Of a DNA stretch of 7,145 nucleotides, positions 1-4,677 are shown in pieces. Position numbers and translations under genes: made by a program. Within the stretch, counting starts at the first letter, position 1; every line of letters starts with the position of its first letter. Source of the stretch: Lachnospiraceae bacterium (GTDB lineage: Bacteria > Bacillota > Clostridia > Lachnospirales > Lachnospiraceae); contig JAJBTR010000349.1 in assembly GCA_020860745.1 (NCBI GenBank), positions 1 through 7,145 on the forward strand, written 5' to 3'. Below the pieces are notes generated by a model that saw only the letters and a list, made by a program, of their open reading frames with translations, was not told where the DNA came from and searched no databases.

Positions 1-261
1 CGCAGGATCTATCTGAATATCCTCATTATCCAGGAAAATAAAACTATTCCTGCACTGCCTCAGATGTTTCAGCACATCGTCTGATTTATAGTTAAATAAT
101 TTTATTGCATTGTACTCTTCTGTCTGTTTCAAATCCTCCAGCATATCATAGAGAACCGTTTTTCCAGTGCCACTATCCCCGCCCACAAGGGTAATACGGT
201 CCTCAAACCTCAAATCATATGAAAAAGGATCTGCCTTAAACTTAATCTCATCATAAATCAT
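1..261 (-). CDS. P-loop ATPase, partial (C-terminus beyond left edge)
   Basis: This frame is open from ATG 261-259 to the window edge, giving 87 residues with no stop. It shows a Walker A motif, GDSGTGKT (residues 28-35), after a short beta-strand region (RITLVG). A Walker B-like strand, FIFLDN (residues 74-79), comes only about 40 residues later, so this is a compact nucleotide-binding fold. A good site, AAGGAG, precedes the ATG by about 8 bases. The ATG lies inside the end of the upstream gene and overlaps it by 11 bases, so the two are probably translationally coupled. The layout resembles small ATPases that accompany small proteins of unknown function in Lachnospiraceae; that is recollection, not a search. 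The real substrate or process is unknown. ATP binding is well supported. Hydrolysis cannot be judged because the rest of the protein is missing. Confidence 0.8.
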   Translation of the reverse strand, partial: MIYDEIKFKADPFSYDLRFEDRITLVGGDSGTGKTVLYDMLEDLKQTEEYNAIKLFNYKSDDVLKHLRQCRNSFIFLDNEDIQIDPA

Positions 262-702
262 CTGATTCTCTCCTTTCGTACTCACGGCTCCACCATGCGT
301 TGTACCCCGCATTCCCTGTCACGACATCCGTATCATTAAATCTGATTTGCACATGATCCGGAATCTCTGCAAGCGTTGGCCGGGACATGCAAATTTTTAC
401 ATTCTCCATTGAAAATATAACCTTTAACACATTTGGACCGCATTCCTCTACACATACTACTTTTTCGGGATGCTTTACTATATTAAGTAAAGTCTTACAG
501 CCAGAGGAAAGGTTTCGAATAGTACCTAATCCATACCTGGTCTCTATATGCTTGTCCGGTGTCAGCTTCGCGTCATCTAGCTGTTTAATCAAAGCGATTT
601 CCTTATCGGACATTTCCTCATTAGCTGTATTTAAATTAAAAAAAGGTCATTCTTAATAATCCAATCTTTTGAATCCCTTTTTTCTGTGTATATATCTATC
701 AT
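251..702 (-). CDS. Small protein of unknown function, about 150 aa, in two frames joined by a -1 shift
   Basis: The uninterrupted part is 613-251 (120 residues from an internal ATG), but that ATG has only a poorly spaced GAGG upstream. A much better start lies at ATG 702-700, nine bases after AAGGAG. From it the frame reads MIDIYTEKRDSKDWIIKNDL and stops at 633-631, just after a seven-T run. A -1 shift there joins the frames into about 150 residues, with the junction reading ...KNDLFFNLNTANEE then MSDKE. The joined N-terminus looks protein-like and leads into conserved-looking stretches (TRYGLGTIRNLSSGCKTLL, ECGPNVLKVIF). No signal peptide or membrane segment is visible. It overlaps the downstream ATPase gene and shares its promoter. 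I do not recognise a function; the pairing suggests a partner or regulator of the ATPase. Alternatives are programmed frameshifting, phase variation, a decayed gene, a sequencing indel, or use of the internal ATG alone. Confidence 0.7.
637..643 (-). other. Candidate -1 ribosomal slippery heptamer U UUU UUA
   Basis: On the minus strand the zero frame reads CTT TTT TTA ATT TAA. The last T of CTT plus TTT TTA forms a canonical X XXY YYZ heptamer in the right register. Slipping back one base opens TTT TTT AAT TTA, which continues into the 120-residue frame. I see no strong stem-loop just downstream, only a weak CGAT/ATCG stem, and no close Shine-Dalgarno-like stimulator. A homopolymer indel is therefore an equal explanation. 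Confidence 0.45.
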
Positions 703-767
703 GAAACATCACTCCTTCAAGCAGCTTTCCTGTCCAACTATACAGGCACGTTGTCTCTCTGCTTTTT

Positions 768-795
768 ATTGTATCATATGGTAATCAATTTTCAA
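768..795 (-). promoter_or_regulatory. Sigma-A promoter for the small protein/ATPase pair
   Basis: Read on the minus strand: -35 TTGAAA (795-790, 5 of 6 to consensus), a 16-base spacer, and -10 TACAAT (773-768, 5 of 6), with an extended TG one base ahead of the -10. Transcription would begin near 761, giving a leader of about 58 bases. That leader carries a small hairpin, CCTGT/ACAGG (729-746), before the AAGGAG site. The leader position fits the ATG at 702 and supports it as the true start. Confidence 0.7.
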
Positions 796-926
796 ATAAA
801 ACATTCACAAATCCAAACGTCACGTGATCCAGACTTATTATTTACCTAACCAGGATAAACCAGAATAGAAATTTTGCCATTTTGCGCAAAAAATCGTTTG
901 TAATCACCTAAAGAACCAAAAACCGG

Positions 927-956
927 TTGCACGAACTCCGCGGAATACACTATAAT
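927..956 (+). promoter_or_regulatory. Probable promoter of the exporter operon
   Basis: A perfect -10 TATAAT (951-956) lies 18 bases after TTGCAC (927-932), a weak -35 with 3 of 6 matches. Transcription would start near 963, giving a leader of about 100 bases. The palindrome AACCGGTT overlaps the -35 and TCCGCGGA sits in the spacer, so repressor control is possible. No T-box signature is visible in the leader. Confidence 0.6.
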
Positions 957-1064
957 GAATCAAAGCAGTCGGGTCTGCAAGACGGAAAAACATCATTACC
1001 CGTTTGTATAACTGATTTGATTTAATCCAAAACCTGACGATTCAGACTCAAAAGGAATCATTTT

Positions 1065-1850
1065 ATGGAACAGAACGCAACAAAAACCATCCCCACCCGA
1101 TGGGACTATATAACAGAATTTGCATTGAAATTAGGCGAGAGAATGCTGATCAGCGGCGCGAATCTGGAGCGCGTCACCGACGCAGTCTATCATATCTGCG
1201 AGAGTTACCACTGCCGAGAAGTCCATTTTTTCGCCCTGAACTGCTATCTGAATCTGAGCCCGGAGAGCCCGGACGGCTATAAAGTCTCCGGCCAGCGCTG
1301 CATTTACAGCGGCATGGACATTCATCTCAAACAGCTCGGACAGCTGAACCAGCTTTCCAGACAAGTCTGCGCGAAAAAGCCGGAACCGGAAAAACTGGAC
1401 GATTTACTGGACGATGCCATCAACACGAAAAGCTATCCACTGCCAATGACATTTGTGGGCTATCTGATTGCCATGGTCGCGATGACCTATATCTTTGACG
1501 GCACCCTCCGTGATATGATCGTTATCCTGATTAATACGGTATTCATCTTTTTAGCCGGTCTTCGCGTGAAAAAACTGGTGATTAACAAGATTGTTTACGA
1601 TGTGCTCTGTACTTTTATGGTAGGGTGCATAGCCCTCTTCTTCCAGTATATCGGTCTGATTGACACCGTTTTTACCGTGATGATCGTCAACAGCATGATG
1701 CTGATTCCCGGAATTCCTCTGGTCAACTCCATCCGGAATGTACTCTGCGGGAATGAGATCAACGGCATCCTGGAGTTTTTCAAAGTGATCATTGAGACGA
1801 TTGCTATTGCGGGCGGATTTATTTTAAGCATCCACCTTTTTGCTCTGTAA
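1065..1850 (+). CDS. Threonine/serine exporter family protein, N-terminal subunit (ThrE/DUF1212, YjjP-like)
   Basis: This is a 261-residue integral membrane protein. Residues 12-105 form the cytosolic DUF1212 domain typical of the ThrE family, with the hallmark GERMLISGANLERVTDAVYH near residues 24-43. About five hydrophobic segments follow (roughly 124-144, 148-166, 177-196, 200-216 and 236-258), and the conserved MLIPGIPLVNSIRN stretch falls at 212-225. Homologues include Corynebacterium ThrE (threonine/serine export) and Escherichia coli YjjP, which works with YjjB and is linked to succinate export. Substrate cannot be read from sequence. In the family the stretch after the PG motif usually has Asp (IRD); here it is Asn (IRN). 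The start is set by AAAGG about 9 bases before ATG; a GATTC/GAATC stem (1039-1043 with 1055-1059) could partly mask that site. The partner gene follows on the same strand. Confidence 0.88.
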   Translation: MEQNATKTIPTRWDYITEFALKLGERMLISGANLERVTDAVYHICESYHCREVHFFALNCYLNLSPESPDGYKVSGQRCIYSGMDIHLKQLGQLNQLSRQVCAKKPEPEKLDDLLDDAINTKSYPLPMTFVGYLIAMVAMTYIFDGTLRDMIVILINTVFIFLAGLRVKKLVINKIVYDVLCTFMVGCIALFFQYIGLIDTVFTVMIVNSMMLIPGIPLVNSIRNVLCGNEINGILEFFKVIIETIAIAGGFILSIHLFAL

Positions 1851-1852
1851 AT

Positions 1853-1904
1853 GAACGCAAGCCATGAGCCGTGCAGCGGAGTGCAGCTATCGAGTGGGCA
1901 CGGC
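1853..1904. repeat. Palindromic element between the two exporter genes
   Basis: Between the stop of the first exporter gene and the site of the second lies a structured stretch. It starts with GAACGCAAGC (1853-1862), contains TGCA-GCGGAG-TGCA (1872-1885), and is enclosed by a perfect 7-base inverted repeat, GCCGTGC (1868-1874) with GCACGGC (1898-1904). The order GARCGCAAGC, then about 8-9 bases, then two TGCA around GAG recurs at 3732-3761. It looks like a short interspersed repeat inserted in an operon. It could act on mRNA stability or on the ratio of the two subunits. Confidence 0.5.
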
Positions 1905-1934
1905 AGAGTTTATGATAAAATGGGGAGAATGATT

Positions 1935-2435
1935 ATGACTGACGCGATACTGCTGATTATCTTTTCTTTTTTTGCATCTCTGGGATTCGGCATTGTGTTC
2001 CGCATTGAGAAAAAATATCTGATGATAGCAGGCTTCAGCGGAGCCCTGACGAGATTTGTCTACCTGCTTCTTATGCAGTTTATTTCAGAGAGCTTTATTT
2101 ATAACTTCCTGGCAGCCGCGGTTGCTGCGCTGTTTGCGGAACTGATGGCAATTTATACCAAAAATCCATCCACGATTTTTCTATACCCGTCCATCATCCC
2201 GCTGATTCCCGGAGGTGCACTCTACTACTCTGTCGTCGGATTGATGCTGCAGAACAGCGAATACATCTCCGGATACCTGGCCCTGTGCATCCACTCCCTG
2301 GCCGGACTGGGGCTTGGCTTTGTCTTCGTATCTATTATCATGCATTACAAACGGAGATATCTGCGGATTGTGAGGAGACGGAAAGCGCTTGCCGCGTTGA
2401 AAGCGGCAAAAAAAGCGCAGAAAGGACCTCACTGA
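1935..2435 (+). CDS. Threonine/serine exporter family protein, C-terminal subunit (ThrE_2/DUF3815, YjjB-like)
   Basis: The frame opens at 1851, directly after the previous stop, but those first codons lie in the palindromic element and encode no family-like sequence. The likely start is ATG 1935-1937, seven bases after GGGGAG, giving 166 residues beginning MTDAILLIIF. ATG 1929 is possible but too close to the site. About five membrane segments are visible (roughly 4-23, 28-48, 54-74, 85-103 and 113-137). The family motif IIPLIPGGALYYSVVGLM lies at 87-104, and a strongly basic tail (KRR, RRRK, KAAKKAQK) at about 139-166 is probably cytosolic. In ThrE this half is fused to the DUF1212 half; here it is a separate gene as in the YjjP/YjjB pair. 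Both products presumably assemble into one transporter. Substrate is unknown: amino acids or small dicarboxylates are the precedents. Confidence 0.88.
   Translation: MTDAILLIIFSFFASLGFGIVFRIEKKYLMIAGFSGALTRFVYLLLMQFISESFIYNFLAAAVAALFAELMAIYTKNPSTIFLYPSIIPLIPGGALYYSVVGLMLQNSEYISGYLALCIHSLAGLGLGFVFVSIIMHYKRRYLRIVRRRKALAALKAAKKAQKGPH
2385..2418. other. Strong hairpin in the 3' end of the second exporter gene
   Basis: TTGCCGC (2389-2395) pairs perfectly with GCGGCAA (2403-2409) around a 7-base loop. An outer GCGCTT/AAGCGC (2385-2390, 2413-2418) can add to the stem in place of the inner AA/TT pairs, with an A-run (T-run on the minus strand) bulged. It lies within codons of the basic tail. On the minus strand it falls about 40 bases past the aminotransferase stop and is followed by only TTT, so at best it is a weak terminator for that gene. 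Confidence 0.3.
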
Positions 2436-2455
2436 TATTATACGGCTCTTTCATC

Positions 2456-3619
2456 TCACCGCTTCAGTTTTCCTATCCCTTCCAGCCGCCGGAGCGCTTC
2501 TTTTAATGTCTCATCCTGCTTGGCAAAATGGAAACGGATCAGATGATTGACATCCTCCTTAAAAAAGCTGGAGCCGGGTACCGCTCCGACGCCCACCTCG
2601 CGCGCCAGATCGATACAGAATTCTTCGTCATCTGCATAACCAAATTCACTGATATCCACCAGCACATAATAGGCGCCCTGCGGTTCCGTGCAGGCAATCC
2701 CACGATCTTTCAACCCGCCGACAAACAGGTCTTTCATATGAGTGTACTTCTGCTGCAGCCACTCATAATAGGCATCGCCAAACTGCAGCGCGGTCACCGT
2801 CGCCTCCATAAGGGGAGCCGCCGCGCCGACCGTCAGAAAATCATGGACTTTTTTCACCCGGTCGATCACTTCCGGGACAGCTATCACATAGCCGAGCCGC
2901 CACCCGGTGATGGAATAGGTCTTGGACAGGGAGCTGCAGATAATCGTCCGCTCCCGCATCCCCGGCAGAGTCGCCATGTAAATATGTTCGTATGGCTTGT
3001 ATACAATATGCTCATATACCTCGTCCGTGATGACAAAGATATCATATCGGATTGCCAGCTCCGCAATCGTCGTCAGTTCCTCGCGCGTGAATACTTTTCC
3101 GCAGGGATTGGAAGGATTGCAGAGGATCAGCGCCTTCACGCCCGGCTGCCGGACCGCAGCCTCCAGCACATCCGCGTCAAAGCCAAAATCCGGCGGCACA
3201 AGCGGCACATAAATCGGCTCCGCCCCGCTCAGAATCGCGTCCGCCCCGTAATTTTCATAAAACGGGGAAAAAACCACTACTTTGTCACCCGGATCACAGA
3301 CCGACATCATCGCAGCCATCATGGCTTCCGTGCTCCCGCAGGTCACCACAATCTCCTCATCCGGGTTTACCCGCATACCGGAAAAATGCTCCTGCTTTTT
3401 CGCAAGAGCTTCCCGGAAATTCTGCGCGCCCCAGGTCAGAGCGTACTGATGAGGTCCGCGCGGCGCCACCGCCGTCAACGCATCCGTCAATTCCCTCGGC
3501 GGGTCAAAATCCGGGAATCCCTGGGACAGATTCACTGCCCCGTATCGGTTAGAGACCCGCGTCATCCGACGGATGACGGAGTCTGTAAAAGTTTCTGTTC
3601 TCTTTGATAAAGCAGGCAT
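2456..3619 (-). CDS. PLP-dependent aminotransferase, class I/II
   Basis: This 387-residue protein is full length for fold-type I aminotransferases. It would transfer an amino group between an amino acid and an alpha-keto acid in the cytosol. Visible landmarks are LSQGFPDFDPP (31-41), CGSTEAM (94-100), NPSNPCGK (168-175, with PLP-contact Asn171), ITDEVY (Asp199 and Tyr202, pyridine nitrogen and phenolate contacts), SLSKTYSITGWRLGY (Schiff-base Lys233) and IRFHFA (Arg362, substrate carboxylate). The QGFPDFDPP opening is typical of the kynurenine/glutamine-phenylpyruvate/methionine (YbdL-like) branch as well as related aspartate-type enzymes, so the amino acid substrate is not fixed. The start has GAGG about 6 bases upstream. 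Its 3' end faces the exporter gene with a 20-base gap. A terminator separates it from the racemase upstream, so it is probably transcribed on its own, although I found no strong promoter in 3620-3730. Confidence 0.9.
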   Translation of the reverse strand: MPALSKRTETFTDSVIRRMTRVSNRYGAVNLSQGFPDFDPPRELTDALTAVAPRGPHQYALTWGAQNFREALAKKQEHFSGMRVNPDEEIVVTCGSTEAMMAAMMSVCDPGDKVVVFSPFYENYGADAILSGAEPIYVPLVPPDFGFDADVLEAAVRQPGVKALILCNPSNPCGKVFTREELTTIAELAIRYDIFVITDEVYEHIVYKPYEHIYMATLPGMRERTIICSSLSKTYSITGWRLGYVIAVPEVIDRVKKVHDFLTVGAAAPLMEATVTALQFGDAYYEWLQQKYTHMKDLFVGGLKDRGIACTEPQGAYYVLVDISEFGYADDEEFCIDLAREVGVGAVPGSSFFKEDVNHLIRFHFAKQDETLKEALRRLEGIGKLKR

Positions 3620-3731
3620 ATATTACCTCTTTCTATTCGTATACTGATTGATCAAAAGTGATACAACCCATATCATATTTTTTCTGCAGTTCTTCGCCCT
3701 TTGCATCCGGACTCTTTTTCTACGATATAAT

Positions 3732-3777
3732 GAGCGCAAGCGAGAAGAATGCACGAGTGCATTCGGCGAACGGCGAA
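3732..3777. repeat. Palindromic repeat element, second copy-like
   Basis: It begins GAGCGCAAGC (3732-3741) and contains a perfect palindrome, GAATGCAC-GA-GTGCATTC (3747-3764). It ends in a tandem 7-base repeat, CGGCGAA twice (3764-3777). Its opening and TGCA-GAG-TGCA core match the order seen at 1853-1885. No protein-like reading frame explains it. It lies in the spacer between the racemase/dehydrogenase operon and the aminotransferase. Confidence 0.5.
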
Positions 3778-3782
3778 ATGTG

Positions 3783-3807
3783 ATCATGTGCCGTATTTGC
3801 ACATGAT
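3783..3807. repeat. Perfect 9-bp inverted repeat (hairpin)
   Basis: ATCATGTGC (3783-3791) and GCACATGAT (3799-3807) are perfect complements around a 7-base loop. On neither strand is a T-tract positioned to make it a terminator by itself. It lies directly beyond the T-tract of the minus-strand terminator at 3810-3857. It may be an operator, an mRNA stabiliser, or part of the neighbouring repeat element. Confidence 0.5.
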
Positions 3808-3809
3808 AT

Positions 3810-3857
3810 AAAAACAGGCCAGTCATTTGATATCACAATTTACAAATCACCAGCCTG
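3810..3857 (-). terminator. Rho-independent terminator of the dehydrogenase/racemase operon
   Basis: Read on the minus strand, a stem starts CAGGC (3857-3853) and closes GCCTG (3819-3815). Inner pairing ATTTG/CAAAT follows after a few mismatches, and TTTTTATAT comes immediately after the stem. It lies 25 bases past the racemase stop, the expected place. The stem is imperfect, so some read-through to the aminotransferase is possible. Confidence 0.7.
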
Positions 3858-3881
3858 CAATATCCATATCAGAAAACACCT

Positions 3882-4643
3882 TTAAAAATACCCATAATAG
3901 GTCTTCTGCACCACGGCATGGTACACCATATCGATCATGGTATTAAAATCAAACACCGGCAGTCCGGTGACCGCCTGGATTGCTTTCGCATAGGGCGGCA
4001 GATCGCTGCACTCTAAAAGAATCGCCCCCACCTCCGGTTCCCGCTTCAGCAAATCCGCCGCGGCATCGCAGAGTGCCTTTTTCAGCGCGCCATTGTCCAG
4101 CGTAGTCTCACCGTAACGGATCGGATGAAACTCCGGGAACCCGCCGATATCCACGACAACCAGCCGTTCCATATCCGTGCCGACCTGCTGCAGCACTGTA
4201 TCACTGATATTCTCCCCACTGGCCGCAAAAACCGCGATTTTTTTCTTTGCCGAGACCGCAGTCTTGATCAGGGGAAGCTGGCAGAGGCTTGACAGGAACA
4301 CCGGCACGTCCACCGCTTCCGCCACCTCGCGCTGAAAATACGCAAAATAACCGCAGGCTCCGATGATGGCACGGACGCCCTCGTTCTCCAGCTCTTTGGC
4401 TGCGGCCAGAATCTCGTCTTTCAGTCCCGCATCACCGGCAAAGAGCCGCTCCACGTCAAAAGTAACTTTCCGGTATAAAACCGGGAAAGGGTAAGTGGTC
4501 GCGTTCGCCACATTGCCCGGCATCTTCGGGTAGATCAGTTCGATTGCAATGATGCCGATGGCAAATCCCGCCGTGTAGCGCACCGGGGTCTCATAAACCC
4601 CGTTCAAATCTTCTTTCGTCTCAAGCCTTCCCTGCCAGGCCAT
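3882..4643 (-). CDS. Aspartate/glutamate racemase superfamily protein
   Basis: This protein has 253 residues from ATG 4643-4641, which has an AAGGAGG site five bases upstream. The frame could extend to 4694, but that start lacks a good site and would overlap the upstream gene. The fold looks like the two-domain Asp/Glu/hydantoin racemase superfamily: an N-terminal AIGIIAIELIYPKMPGNVANATT region, IIGACGYF with Cys97, and ILLECSDLPPY with Cys212. The two cysteines are spaced as expected for the paired acid/base residues of cofactor-independent racemases. The motifs differ from classical MurI or aspartate racemase (GACGY rather than TNT or TTCG; LECSD rather than GCTE or GCTH), so the substrate is not known. 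It follows an opine dehydrogenase gene by 34 bases and is probably co-transcribed. This suggests it sets the stereochemistry of an amino acid used or released by that enzyme. A decarboxylase or isomerase of the same superfamily is an alternative. Confidence 0.8.
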   Translation of the reverse strand: MAWQGRLETKEDLNGVYETPVRYTAGFAIGIIAIELIYPKMPGNVANATTYPFPVLYRKVTFDVERLFAGDAGLKDEILAAAKELENEGVRAIIGACGYFAYFQREVAEAVDVPVFLSSLCQLPLIKTAVSAKKKIAVFAASGENISDTVLQQVGTDMERLVVVDIGGFPEFHPIRYGETTLDNGALKKALCDAAADLLKREPEVGAILLECSDLPPYAKAIQAVTGLPVFDFNTMIDMVYHAVVQKTYYGYF

Positions 4644-4677
4644 AGCGTCCTCCTTAATTATGTTCCAATTAGGCGAT

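Larger units (their letters stand above)
703..1064. other. Divergent intergenic region
   Basis: About 360 bases lie between the divergent starts at 702 and 1065. I see no convincing gene here. The region holds the two outward promoters and several short perfect palindromes that could be operators: TCACGTGA (820-827), TTTTGCGCAAAA (880-891), AACCGGTT (921-928, overlapping the plus-strand -35) and TCCGCGGA (937-944, in the -35/-10 spacer). Confidence 0.6.

Noticed and set aside
963..1064. T-box or amino acid riboswitch in the exporter leader
   Set aside because: No T-box antiterminator signature and no recognisable riboswitch core; only short stems are seen.
1851..1934. Start of the second exporter subunit at ATG 1851
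   Set aside because: This ATG abuts the previous stop without its own site, and its codons lie in a palindromic element. GGGGAG before ATG 1935 and the start of family-like sequence favour 1935.
2528..3607. Long plus-strand open frame of 359 codons
   Set aside because: It is antisense to the whole aminotransferase gene. Its translation is rich in His/Arg with no family features, while the minus strand has every aminotransferase motif.
3623..3826. Minus-strand open frame of 67 codons upstream of the aminotransferase
   Set aside because: It runs through the terminator stem, the hairpin and the palindromic repeat. Its basic, low-order translation has no family look and no good start site.
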